64,000 nucleotides of DNA, from the NCBI GenBank assembly GCA_022414725.1, contig CM039464.1, forward strand, positions 43,964,906 to 44,028,905. The letters are read 5' to 3'. The stretch comes from Microglena sp. YARC (taxonomy: Eukaryota; Chlorophyta; Chlorophyceae; Chlamydomonadales; Chlamydomonadaceae). The notes under the pieces were generated by a model. That model made no database searches and was not told where the DNA came from. It saw only the letters and a program-made list of their open reading frames with translations. Made by a program: the position numbers and the translations under genes. Below, one piece after another: positions 1 to 10,144 of the stretch (positions are counted from its first letter, which is position 1; every line of letters starts with the position of its first letter).

Positions 1-218
1 GGCAGGGAGCTTGTCTGCCGTGGTCAGCAGGGGTAGTGGTGAATGTTCGTTTGGTCGTGGGTTGGTATCTCTCACCAACCCTAAGTGCGCCTACTTTGCA
101 TATTGTGGAGTGGCACCACCATTCGAACTGAATCCTCCGTGTCGCTGGTTTGTGTCGGGAGACCCACCTCCTGGGGTGAAAATCCTTTCACAACTAAAAA
201 AAAAAAAAAAAAAAAAAA
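1..218 (+). mobile_element. SINE-C copy 1, 3' part with poly(A)
   Basis: Positions 1-195 match 35670-35862 closely, and the copy ends in an A-run at 196-218, so this is the 3' part of a retroposed element entering from outside the window. Just before the A-run lies a short hairpin, GTGAAA-ATCC-TTTCAC. A third, antisense copy lies at 52843-52972. No protein is predicted. The open frames here only read through the poly(A). Family assignment beyond 'poly(A)-tailed SINE-like element' is not possible from this copy. Confidence 0.65.
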
Positions 219-541
219 CTGAGGCCCCAGCCCCATTGTGAACCAGCAGTGCTCGGATGAATTCCAGCGCGTATAGGGCCCCCAAGATTTCACATATCTC
301 CACCATGAAAAAAAAAAAAAAAATACCAATGCCATACCGATACCGATACCACCAACTCCAGTACCAAACATTGACATATGCACCCCACCCCACCCCATCC
401 CTCAGGTCCCAGCCCCATGTCTGACCAAGACAAGTACTGGGATGAGTTGCAGCTGGTGGCAGTCCCCCTGAACTTCACTAAGGATGCCGCCCTCTTCAGG
501 GCTTCACTAAGGATGCCTCCCTCATCCAGGACTTCACTCAG
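219..541. other. Unassigned interspersed DNA with an A-run
   Basis: No convincing coding frame. There is an A-run at about 309-323 followed by short imperfect CCATACCGATAC repeats, which may mark another old retroposition 3' end. A short direct repeat built on 'CTTCACTAAGGATGCC' lies at about 475-525. It is not similar to other parts of the window that I could find. Confidence 0.4.
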
Positions 542-721
542 TTTTTTTTTTTTTTACAAAGGGGGGAACCAGGAAAAGGCGCAACTGATCAAACCTAGCC
601 CTTTGTGACCAAGGAGAAAAGACCAAAGAAAAAGACAAGAACGGCTAAGGGACAGCTAAGGGACGGACACCACCTGGGCGACGTAAGGGACAAAGGAGGA
701 CGGGAACAGAAGACAAACAAC
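542..721 (-). mobile_element. LINE-A, 5'-truncated 3' end
   Basis: T-run at 542-555 followed by the antisense of the LINE-A terminus (ACAAAGGG ... CCCTTTGT hairpin arms), then about 120 bp of 3' UTR that matches 13860-13999 in reverse complement. Homology stops near 721, so only the last ~165 bp of the element was copied. This is typical of target-primed reverse transcription that aborts early. Non-coding. Confidence 0.85.
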
Positions 722-1020
722 CCCTCTTTCAGGAGGATGAGTCTGTGCAGGGCTTTCTGGGCCACCAAGCCCCCTGAGCCCAAGCCAGCTGTGAACTCAT
801 CTGACAGCTAGGCAGCAGCTGCTGGTTTTGGAAATGGAGGTGACCTTGGAGCAAATTTGAGGAATGGCCACCCAGACAGTCAGCTCTCTCTCTGCAGAGA
901 GTACCATGAAAGGGGTTGAGGTCAAAGTTGCGCTCATGCTCAGAAAGCTTCAGCGGACTGTCTGGGGCTGAGGATCCTCAGCCCTGGAGGAGAGGGCAAC
1001 CAATCACCTCTCCTTCATTA
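722..1020. other. Unassigned stretch
   Basis: No repeat family, RNA gene or credible coding frame recognised. Base composition is mixed. Probably old unique or decayed interspersed DNA. Confidence 0.35.
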
Positions 1021-1160
1021 GCTAAGCATGTGTTTGTGTGTATGCGCGTGTTTGTATGTATGCACGTGTGTGTGTGAGGGCTACCAATCACCTCTCCTTG
1101 CTTCATTAGCTATGCACGTGTGTGTGTTGTCTATCTATGCACAAGTTCATGTTTCCCGGC
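1021..1160. repeat. TG-rich low-complexity tract
   Basis: Alternating purine-pyrimidine tract of the TGTGTG / TGTATGCGCGTG type, with a local direct repeat (an 'ACCAATCACCTCTCCTT' motif occurs at about 1000 and 1083). Such tracts are prone to slippage. No gene is indicated. Confidence 0.6.
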
Positions 1161-1249
1161 AGTGCATGTATGCATGTACTTGTGTATAGTTGCAGGTCTG
1201 AGGGATGGCAAACCTTTTTGTATTTGCTGCCTGATTGGCGCAACAGGGA

Positions 1250-1515
1250 TGATGGCTAGTGGGCTTGTGGTTGTAGTCGTGGTGGTGTGTGTAAGTGTCT
1301 CTCCATTGACAAGATTCTGTCAATGGTTTGCGGGCTTGTGGTAGTATGTGTGGTGGTGTTTGTGTAAGTATCTCTCCGTTGACAAGATTCTGATGATGGT
1401 TTGTGGGCTTGTGGTAGTATTTGTGGTGGTGCTTGTGTAAGTATATCTGTGTTGACAAGATTCTGATGATGATTCGTGGGCTTGTGGTAGTAGACGTGGT
1501 GGTGTTTGTGCAAGC
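1250..1515. repeat. 73-bp tandem repeat, about 3.5 copies
   Basis: The motif TTGACAAGATTCTG recurs at 1306, 1379 and 1452, exactly 73 bp apart, each followed by a GGGCTTGTGGTAGTA segment. The antisense frames over it (His/Thr-rich) are repeat translation, not a gene. Confidence 0.85.
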
Positions 1516-1652
1516 CTTGCTTGCTTGTTGAGCTTCTAGTGATGGGATCTGGGATCGGTATTATTGAGGGTATTGCTTCTTAAATTTAAACTTGGTTACA
1601 TGAATGCAACCTGTTAAGGCTACTTGCTGTCTTTGGCAGGGACATTAACATC

Positions 1653-1743
1653 CAAAATAGTACTCTCATAAAATATGCTTCATAGAACCTGTAAACGGTA
1701 TAAACAGATTGTATCAAGCATATATGATGAGAGTACTGTTTTG
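1653..1743. ncRNA. Long imperfect hairpin (miRNA-precursor-like or MITE-like)
   Basis: Arms 1653-1680 and 1716-1743 pair over 28 positions with only two mismatches (1670/1726 and 1672/1724) and one G.U pair (1658/1738), around a 35-nt loop. It lies in A/T-rich DNA outside all recognised element families. The sequence shows the foldback directly. Whether it is transcribed, or is a tiny palindromic transposon, is unknown. Confidence 0.4.
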
Positions 1744-1844
1744 ATAGTTTCACAATATAGTAGCCATTCTCCAGTATGTACAGTACATGCAAACGGTAGG
1801 GTTCCTTCGACTTCACGTCTTGTGGCAGCTCATGCTATTTCCAA

Positions 1845-1988
1845 TGTTTTGATTGTTTCAAGCATCTGTGTTGAGTACACATACTGCTTTGATTGTTTCA
1901 AGCATCTGTGTTGAGAAAACATACTGCTTTGATTGTTTCAAGCATCTGTGTTGAGAACACATACTGCTTTGATTGTTTCAAGCATCTG
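1845..1988. repeat. 40-bp tandem repeat, about 3.5 copies
   Basis: The motif GATTGTTTCAAGCATCTG recurs at 1851, 1891, 1931 and 1971, exactly 40 bp apart. The last unit is cut by the T-run of an element B insertion at 1989, so the minisatellite was the insertion target. Confidence 0.85.
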
Positions 1989-2677
1989 TTTTTTTTTTTT
2001 TTTTTTTTTTTTTACATAGGGAGGAACCAGGAAAGGGAACATCTGATAAAACCTAGCCCTATGTGACCAAGGAAGAAAAACCAAAGAAGAAGACTAGAGG
2101 ACATGGACCAAAAAATCGCTAAGACAAAAGATCCGAAGACAAAAGACGAAAAGACTAGGGGACCAAAGAACGAGGAACACAAACTAGTTACTAGGAGGAC
2201 AAAGGACAAAGGGCCTTCCGAGCACCACCCCCACCTCCAAGCAACACTGTTCCTCCCCAACCAACAAAACACCACTGTAACCTCCAAGAGCAACACAGAA
2301 AAAGAAGGAAAGGCATGCACCCGAAGGTCTTGCTGATCAAAGATTAAAACACTGCAGGGCATCACTCCTGTAACAGGCCAGTGCATCAGGGCATCACTCC
2401 TTTAGCAAACCAGCACATACTCTCAGCAGCCTAGTCACATGTCGCTAGGTCACCCATGCAGATCGGCAAGCTCTGCAAAGACGACCAGAGCGCGGCATGC
2501 AACAAAAAACAGGACAGGGCCAAAGCTAACACTAACAAGGTAACTAAAAAAAAATCTAAAGAAGCAAATCAAACTCCTTAGAAAACGTCCTAGGCGGTGA
2601 AAGGGTAGAACCCCCACATGATCCACTGACCAGCAATGAAAAACCTTAAAGGCGCACTAAAGCAGCTAGCAAATAAC
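1989..2677 (-). mobile_element. Element B copy 1 (5'-truncated)
   Basis: T-run 1989-2013, then the antisense of the B terminus (hairpin arms ACATAGGG/CCCTATGT) and about 660 bp of B body, including the antisense of the paired 'GGAGTGATGCCCTG' motifs. Homology to other B copies breaks at about 2677, where a sliver of LINE-A follows. The open frames are short and not conserved as protein, so the element is treated as non-coding and non-autonomous. Confidence 0.85.
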
Positions 2678-2831
2678 AAGGAACGCATTGCAGCCCAGGG
2701 GGCCATGAAGCAAGCTCCGGCAAGTGTCTTCCGAGCCCCACCCACTTCCTCCTGCCTCTCAGAATCCTCCATCTCCTCCCTCTCATCCCTGCTCCTTCAT
2801 TTCAGCTGCTCAGATACCTAGTAGACGAAGC
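2678..2831. repeat. Patchwork: LINE-A sliver plus fragment of a B 5' unit
   Basis: 2678-2725 matches, in antisense, the LINE-A ORF2 C-terminal region (compare 11220-11265). 2726-2831 matches part of the ~430-bp B 5' unit in plus orientation. The next B copy's T-run begins immediately at 2832. The two pieces have different origins and orientations, so this is a recombinant or repair-filled junction. Confidence 0.65.
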
Positions 2832-4176
2832 TTTTTTTTTTTTTTTTTTTTTTTTTTACATAGGGAGGAACCAGGAAAGGGAATATCTGATAAAACCTAG
2901 CCCTATGTGACCAAGGAAGAAAAACCAAGGAAGAAGACTAGAAGACATGGACCAAAAGTCCGCTAAGACAAAAGATCCAAGACAAAAGACGAAAAGACTA
3001 GGGGACAAAAGAACGAGGGACACAAACTAATTACTAGGAGGACAAAGGACAAAGGGCCTTCCGAGCACCACCCCCACCTCCAAGCAACACTGTTCCTCCC
3101 CAACCAATAAAACACCACTGTAACCTCCAAGAGCAACACAGAAAAAGAAGGAAAGGCATGCACCCGAAGGTCTTGCTGATCTAAGATTAAAACACTGCAG
3201 GGCATCACTCCTGTAACAGGCCAGTGCATCAGGGCATCACTCCTTTAGCAAACCAGCACATACTCTCAGCAGCCTAGTAACATGTCGCTAGGTCACCCAT
3301 GCAGATCAGCAAGCTCTGCATAGACGACCAGAGCGCGGCATGCAACAAAAAACAGGACAGGGCCAAAGCTAACACTAACAAGGTATCTAAAGAAGCAAAT
3401 CAAACTCCTTAGATAACGTCCTGGACGGTGGAAGGGTAGAACCCCCACAAGATCCACTGACCAGCAAGGAAAACCTTAAAGGCGCACTAAAGCAGCTGGC
3501 ACTTTAAAGCAAATAAACCGGTTGCCTGTGCATCAGGGCATCACTCCATTAGCATTTCAGCGCAGTCTATCAGCAGCCTAGTATCATGCCACTAGGTCGC
3601 CGATGCAAATCAGCAAGCTCTGCAAAGACGACCAAACGCGGCATGTCTACGGTTCAAAGTGAGCGGTAACAAGGTAACAAAAACTATGTAGCTCCTAAGT
3701 AAGCCTCCTAAACCTGCAGACGCAAGAAACAACACGGTACAGGGCATCACTCCTATAACAGTCCAGTGCATCAGGGCATCACTCCATCAGCAGACCGGCG
3801 TGCCAACTCAGCTGTCAAGTAGCATGCAACTTCTTCTCCAATGCAGGCCAGCAAGCTCTGTAAGGAAGAAGACCAAAGCAGGGCATGCTACTGATAAACA
3901 GGTCCGGGAAAAAGCAAACAAAAACAGTCTTCAGGTCAGGAGCAGCAGATCCACCCCCAAAAACTACTATCCAGCCCTCTAGGGCAGCAAAATGCTAAGA
4001 CAAACTGTATCGCTATGGTTTCCAACCAATGTCACACTCCAGGATCGGCAAGTCTCTAATTAGAGAACAAGAAGATGCTGACCAATGCAGACCTTCAAAA
4101 GAAGACCTGCTGACTGAGAATTCAAGAAAGAGGGAATGAGTCTCAACAGCACAACACCTTTCTAAGGCCAAAAAAC
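2832..4176 (-). mobile_element. Element B copy 2, near full-length body
   Basis: T-run 2832-2857, 3' hairpin region, then about 1320 bp of B body running to the conserved 'GGCCAAAAAAC' segment near 4170. It is followed directly by B 5' units (4177-4756), all in the same orientation, giving 5' units, body, hairpin, poly(A) when read on the minus strand. No long frame is conserved between copies. Mobilisation is inferred to be in trans by a LINE sharing the terminal hairpin. Confidence 0.85.
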
Positions 4177-4756
4177 CTGACCTCTTATGCTGACCTCTGG
4201 AGGGGGCAGAGTAGCGGATTAGACCGCATGAGCGTCTGTAACACTCAAATGGGGCACTGAGCAGCTCCCATAGCCGCGAAATTGCAGTCGCTCCAGCCGA
4301 ATTGGCCGAAGCAGCTTCGCAGCAAAGTTATAAGGCGGCCGGAGAGCAGACATTGCCAGGGCGAAAAAAGGACCTCCAGCTCCAATTGTCGCCTTAAAGC
4401 TTCGTCTACTAGGTATCTCAGCAGCTGACATGAAGGAGCAGGGATGAGAGGGAGGAGATGGAGGATTCTGAGAGGAAGGAGGAAGTGGGTGGGGCTCGGA
4501 AGAAGGGAATCAGGAGAGAGCTGCTTCTGAAGTACTAAGGATGGGGGTCGGGTGGTCCCAAATTAACTTGAAGAGAATAGCCTGCCCCCCTCCAGTAGGC
4601 TGACCTCTTATGCTGACCTCTGGAGGGGGCAGAGTAGCGGATTAGACCGCATGAGCGTCTGTAACACTCAAATGGGGCACTGAGCAGCTCCCATAGCCGC
4701 GAAATTGCAGTCGCTCCAGCCGAATTGGCCGAAGCAGCTTCGCAGCAAAGTTATAA
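4177..4756 (-). repeat. Element B 5' tandem units (~430 bp period), 1.3 copies
   Basis: The segment beginning 'CTGACCTCTTATGCTGACC' occurs at about 4177 and again near 4602, a period of about 430 bp. The same unit appears at 8397-8651, 17965-18997, 50141-50990 and 54372-55205, each time on the 5' side of a B body or alone. Each unit contains an inverted repeat (arms 4583-4595 and 4619-4631). Tandem 5' units upstream of a retroposon resemble the promoter monomers of rodent L1. That role is inference. Confidence 0.7.
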
Positions 4757-5886
4757 ACATTACATCCTGTCGTCGCTTCTTTCGCGAGCGTGTCTGCCTC
4801 GTCATTCCCTACGTACATTCCTGAGTTAGATCGGACCTTAAGCAGGCGTGTGGTAGCAGCAGCGTTGTGTCTGTTGATAATGTGGATGGCGGTGTCTTGC
4901 AGGAGGTCGTGGTGTAAGTTTTCCCGGGTCCTGCTGGGATGGTTAATGTGCTGGTTAATGAGCTGCAAGGAGCATAAGCTGTCGGAGTAGATGGTGAGTT
5001 CTTCATCTATTTCGGAGTGTATGAGTGCTTGTTGGATTGCCACGAGTTCCGCGCGATTGATGTCGGCAGTGATGCCCTGTCCGCCAGGGTCTATGCGGAG
5101 GCAACGTGCAGCGGCCCTGGGGGAGTATACGCCTGCCCCAAGGCGTAGGACGCCGTCTTTGTCTATGGTGGCACTTCCATCTGTGTATAGAGCGAGGCCT
5201 GGTGCTTGTAGGATAGCATGTGTGCACGGGAGCACGGGGGGTGTTATGGGTGTGGGGTCTATCTGCATGGGGGTGGGTTGTTGTGCCCAGGTCTTAAGGA
5301 GGGAGCTAAGTGCCTTGGGTAGGTGGGTGGTAGGAAGGCCCAGTTGGGTGTGGGGGGCACCTGGTCGTGGGATGGAAGTGGCTCCCATGTCCCTCATGGT
5401 TTGGGCCCATGTGGTGGGTGGGTTGTTGAGGTACTTGGCATGGCCAGCTAGGTTTGAGATGGCGATGAGTTTGTAGGTTCCTCTGTGTCTCTTGGCAGGG
5501 TTGAGTTTGCCCCCCCTACAGACTAGGGAGGGGGTGAGGGAGTTGGCCTTGGGAGGCAGAGTGGCTAGTTCCATAGCCCATGGGTGATTTAGGAGGGCGT
5601 TATGGGCATATGTGGGTTTGTGTGGGACCAAGAGGATGGTGCACGCGGGAATATCAAGGGTGTGAGCATGTATGGCACTGCCTAGTGCCCATCGAACAGC
5701 CTTGTTGGCCTCTTCAGGGTTCTGGCTGGTGAGATGTGTGTTTCCCCCGTACCAAGGTTGGGTGTAGCAGTGGGGTCCTAGGCCAAACAGTTGGCCAATG
5801 GGGGTGGGGGTGTTGCCCATGGGGAGGTGGGGACTCATTAGGAGGGGTGATGTGTCAAGGTCCGTTGTCATCCCCAGGGTTGACAT
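4757..5886 (-). CDS. Retrotransposon RNase H domain protein, 3'-truncated
   Basis: An open frame from the ATG at 5886 reads about 376 residues to the junction near 4757, then runs on through B-unit DNA to 4642. The C-terminal half carries RNase H type I motifs in order: LYTDGSA (first Asp), NRAELVAIQQAL (Glu), IYSDSLCSL (second Asp) and GNDEADTLAKEA (last Asp). The usual His before the last block is Asn (RSNSG). In LINEs this domain degrades the RNA strand of the RNA/DNA hybrid. The N-terminal ~200 residues contain a Trp-Tyr-Gly-Gly-Asn segment and an AIHAHTLDIPACTILLVPHK block that I cannot assign. LINE-A copies here lack RNase H, so this belongs to another element. An in-frame stop lies just upstream of the ATG. 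The natural C-terminus is lost. Confidence 0.75.
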
Positions 5887-6783
5887 AGCTTTGTGTATGG
5901 CAGGGGAGACATTGGAGATGGTAGTGTCTTTGTGCTGTGATCACTATGAATTAAACTCGATTCTACTATACCCCATTTTGACTAGTATTTATTTATTACG
6001 ACCCCATGGTTGTTTTTATTGCATTTGATCGTATTTTTTTTATACGACAGGGGTAGTAAATGTTGATACGATAGGGGTAGTAAACCATCAGATGGTGTCG
6101 TAAACCGTCAAATTTATACTAACCCAATATACTAGCCCTAGTATATTACCCTATTAGATTCGTTACCTAGTAGATTCCGGTGTAAGAATTCTACAAGAAT
6201 CCGTGTAGAATTATGGGGGAATAATTCTACTAGAATCCGGGTAGAATTATGGGGTAAGAATTATACTACAATTCGGGTAGAATTCTGGGGTAAGAATTCT
6301 GGAGAATTCTCGGGGAATAAATTGGGCAAATTTGGGGATTCTGGTGAATTTGGGGGGAAATTCAGGGGGATTCCGGGGGAATAAATCGGGCAGATTTGGG
6401 GGGATTCCGGTGAAATTGGGAGGAAATTCAGGGGATTCTGATGAATTTGGGGGGAAATTTTGGGGAATTCTTCGATTCAGGGTATAATTCTGGAATCTTA
6501 CTATAACCCGGGTACAATTCATGGGGTCGGGTAGAATCCGGCTAGAATTTTGGGTTTTGGGAAATCGTACCTCCCCGGATGGCCTGGTAGGAGCAGTGCT
6601 TGCACTGTAGATATATTTAAATTATGTATAATAATATACATAGATAATATATATATATATATATATATAATATATAGGTAGGCTCGTGGGGGAACATGGC
6701 ATGGAACATCTATGTTACATAATAGGATGGCAATGGATGAAACCTAAATTGAAGAGGATTGTAACAATCGATTACTTAAAACT
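5887..6783. repeat. AT-rich region with GAATTC/GGGG short repeats and an (AT)n tract
   Basis: No gene seen. 6170-6560 is a degenerate array of short motifs such as GGTAGAATTATGGGG and GGAATTTGGGGGGAAAT. A simple (AT)n tract lies at about 6643-6672. Base composition is clearly more A+T-rich than the flanking elements, so this is distinct background DNA. Confidence 0.6.
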
Positions 6784-7026
6784 AGTGATGACATAGACCC
6801 CCAACACCCCATGGCTGTAGTGATGACATAGACCCCCAATACCCCATGCATGTCACTAGTGATGACATAGACCCCCAACGCCCCATGTCACTAGTGTTGA
6901 CATAAACCCACAACACCCCATGACTGTAGTGATGACATAGACCCACGATACCCCATGTCAAAAAAAAAAAAAAAAAAAAATATATCACTAGTGATGACAT
7001 AAACCCACAATACCCCATGTCACTTA
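6784..7026. repeat. 35-bp minisatellite, array 1
   Basis: Imperfect units of the form GATGACATAGACCCCCAACA followed by CCCCATG and an ACTAGT (SpeI) site. The array is interrupted by an A-run at 6960-6980. The same unit forms arrays at 8652-9100, 16342-16548 and 18998-19443. It abuts the T-run of B copy 3. Confidence 0.85.
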
Positions 7027-7030
7027 TGAC

Positions 7031-8396
7031 TTTTTTTTTTTTTTTTTTTTTTTTTTACATAGGGAGGAACCAGGAAAGGGAACATCTGATAAAACCTAGC
7101 CCTGTGTGACCAAGGAAGAAAAACCAAAGAAGGGGACTAGAAGACATGGACCAAAAGTCCGCTAAGACAAAAGATCCAAGACAACAGATGAAAAGACTAG
7201 GGGACCAAAGAACGAGGGACACAAACTAATTACTAGGAGGACAAAGGACAAAGGGCCTTCCGAGCACCACCCCCACCTCCAATCAACACTGTTCCTCCCC
7301 AACCAATAAAACACCACTGTAACCTCCTAGAGCAACACAGAAAAAGAAGGAAAGGCATGCACCCGAAGGTCTTGCTGATCTAAGATTAAAACACTGCAGG
7401 GCATCACTCCTGTAACAGGCCAGTGCATCAGGGCATCACTCCTTTAGCAAACCAGCACATACTCTCAGCAGCCTAGTAACATGTCGCTAGGTCATCCATG
7501 CAGATCAGCAAGCTCTGCATAGACGACCAGAGCGCGGCATGCAACAAAAAACAGGACAGGGCCAAAGCTAACACTAACAAGGTAACTAAAAAAAAATCTA
7601 AAGAAGCAAATCAAACTCCTTAGAAAACGTCTTGGACGGTGAAAGGGTAGAACCCCCACAAGATCCACTGACCAGCAAGGAAAACCTTAAAGGCGCACTA
7701 AAGCAGCAAGCAAATAAACCGGTTGCCTGTGCATCAGGGCATCACTCCATTAGCATTTCAGCGCAGTCTATCAGCAGCCTAGTATCAAGCCACTAGGTCG
7801 CCGATGCAAATCAGCAAGCTCTGCAAAGACAACCAAACGCGGTATGTCTACGGTTCAAAGGTAGCGGTAACAAGGTAACAAAAACTATGTAGCTCCTAAG
7901 TAAGCCTCCTGAACCTGCAGACGCAAGATACAACACGGTTCAGGGCATCACTCCTATAACAGTCCAGTGCATCAGGGCATCACTCCATCAGCAGACCGGC
8001 GTGCCAGCTCAGCTGTCAAGTAGCATGCAACTTCTTCTCCAATGCAGACCAGCAAGCTCTGTAAGGAAGAAGACCAAAGCAGGGCATGCTACTGATAAAC
8101 AGGTCCGGGAAGAAGCAAATAAAAACAGGCTTCAGGGCAGGAACAGCAGATCCACCCCCAAAAACTACTATTCCTCTAGGGCAGCAAAATTCTAAGACAA
8201 ATTGTAACGCTATGGTTTCCAACCAATGTCACACTCCAGGATCGGCAAGTCTCTAATTAGAGAACAAGAAGATGCTGACCAATGCAGACCTTCAAAAGAA
8301 GACCTGCTGACTGAGAATTCAAGAAAGAGGGAATGAGTCTCAACAGCACAACACCTGTCTAAGGCCAAAAAACACTGAAATATTGCAGGCTAAATA
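7031..8396 (-). mobile_element. Element B copy 3, near full-length
   Basis: T-run 7031-7056 and terminal hairpin region at 7057-7107, then the B body to about 8396. It closely matches copy 2 with few differences, so both are recent or homogenised. A short 'CTGAAATATTGCAGGC' tail remains between the body and the 5' unit, which copy 2 lacks. Non-coding. Confidence 0.85.
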
Positions 8397-8651
8397 TAAG
8401 GCGGCCGGAGAGCAGACATTGCTAGGGCGAAAAAAGGACCTCCAGCTCCAATTGTCGCCTTAAAGCTTCGTCTACTAGGTATCTCAGCAGCTGACATGAA
8501 GGAGCAGGGATGAGAGGGAGGAGATGGAGGATTCTGAGAGGAAGGAGGAAGTGGGTGGGGCTCGGAAGAAGGGAATCAGGAGAGAGCTGCTTCTGAAGTA
8601 CTAAGGATGGGGGTCGGGTGGTCCCAAATTAACTTGAAGAGAATAGCCTGC
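8397..8651 (-). repeat. Element B 5' unit, partial
   Basis: About 255 bp of the ~430-bp B 5' unit in the same orientation as B copy 3. It stops near 'GAATAGCCTGCC', where the 35-bp minisatellite starts. It is the upstream boundary of this B insertion or of a later rearrangement. Confidence 0.75.
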
Positions 8652-9103
8652 CTGTGATGACATAGACCCCCAACACCCCATGACACTAGTGATGACATAA
8701 ACCCCCAACACCCCATGTCACTAGTGATGTCACAAACCCCCAACACCCCATGACACTAGTGATGATATAGACCCCCAACACCCCATGACACTAGTGATGA
8801 CATAAACCCCCAACACCCCATGACACTAGTGATGACATAGACCCCCAACACCCCATGACACTAGTGAGGACATAGACCCCCAACACCCCATGACACTAGT
8901 GATGACATAGACCCCCAACACCCCATGTCACTAGTGATAACATAAACCCCCAACACCCCATGACTCTAGTGATGACATAGACCCCCAACACCCCATGACA
9001 CTAGTGTTAACATAGACGCCCATCACCCCATGACACTAGTGACGACATAAACCCCCAGCACCCCATGACACTAGTGATGACACCCGGCACTCCATGTGCA
9101 CCA
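8652..9103. repeat. 35-bp minisatellite, array 2, about 12 units
   Basis: Well ordered repeats of a 35-bp unit ending in CACTAGT, with GACATAGAC and GACATAAAC variants. The last unit degenerates to 'GGCACTCCATGTGCACC' before a T-run. The same terminal variant is found next to the T-runs at 16549 and 19444, which shows those junctions are duplicates of one ancestral junction. Confidence 0.85.
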
Positions 9104-9321
9104 TTTTTTTTTATTTTATTTTTTTACATAGGGAGGAACCAGGAAAGGGAACATCTGATAAAACCTAGCCCTATGTGACCAAGGAAGAAAAACCAAAGAA
9201 GATGACTAGAAGACATGGACCAAAAGTCCGCTAAGACAAAAGATCCAAGACAAAAGACGAAAAGACTAGGGGACAAAAGAACGAGGGACATAAACTAATT
9301 ACTAGGAGGACAAAGGACAAA
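9104..9321 (-). mobile_element. Element B copy 4, 3' end only
   Basis: Interrupted T-run to about 9125, then about 195 bp of the antisense B 3' end, broken at 9321 where a hexamer-type repeat begins. It carries the variant 'GACAAATCG' shared only with copies 5 and 6, in place of 'GACAAAGGG' in the others. This supports common descent by local duplication rather than three independent insertions. Confidence 0.8.
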
Positions 9322-10096
9322 TCGCATGACCATGGCAGCACTCCATCTGCAGCAGCACAAAAAGGAACACAAATTAGTGTCGCTGATAGACAAATGCAAG
9401 GGCAGTGACAGAGGAAGACAGAGACAGAGGCAGTGATAGGGGTAGAGAAATAGACAGCAGTAGTGACAGTGACATAGACAGAGACAAAGGCAGTAACACT
9501 GATACAGAGCAAGTGACAGAAGCTAGACAATAACATACTTAAACCTAGGTGGAGTACGTAAGAGGCAAAGGTAGAGACATATGTAATGACAGATCAGTGG
9601 CAGGGTCAGAGACATAGACGTGAACATATACAGAAAAATCGACAAAGGCAAGGGCAGTGACAGAGACAAGGGAAGCGGCAGACAGAGACAGAGGCGGTAA
9701 CAAAGGCAGAGACATAGACAGAGGTTAGGGCAATGACATGGCAGACAGAGACAGAAGCACTGATAGAGGTACAGAAATAGACAGCGGTAGTGACAGTGAC
9801 ATGGACACAGGCAGAGGAAGTAACACAGATACAGAGCAAGTGACAGAGGCTGACATAGACAGATAGGCAAAGACAAATAAATATTAAGAGTCAAAGGCAG
9901 AGACAAAGGCAAAGACACAGACAAAGGTACTGACAGAGTCAGATGCAGGGTCAGAGACGGAGGCGAGAACATTTACAGAAAATTCGACAAAGGCAAGGGC
10001 AGTGACCGAGACAAGGGAAGCGGCAGACAGAGACAGAGGCGGTAACATAGGCAGAGACATAGACAGAGGTTAGGGCAATGACATGGCAGACAGAGT
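9322..10096. repeat. Purine-rich hexamer-type repeat (GACAGA/GGCAGT)
   Basis: Degenerate repeat based on GACAGA, GGCAGT and GACATA hexamers, with longer similarity blocks (about 9660-9740 versus 9990-10090). The antisense frames rich in Leu-Cys-Leu-Cys and Pro-Leu-Ser are translations of the repeat, not genes. The array ends abruptly at 10096 with LINE-A sequence. Confidence 0.75.
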
Positions 10097-10144
10097 GCAG
10101 AGGCTTTTCTCCTGCTGATCATTTTTAGAATTATCGCTCCGCCC

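Noticed and set aside
1147..1513. His/Thr-rich antisense proteins near the window start
   Set aside because: They are the translation of a 73-bp minisatellite in two frames.
9231..9972. Antisense frames rich in Leu-Cys-Leu-Cys-His, resembling a Cys-rich protein
   Set aside because: They are direct translations of the GACAGA/GGCAGT hexamer repeat in more than one frame and have no non-repetitive part.
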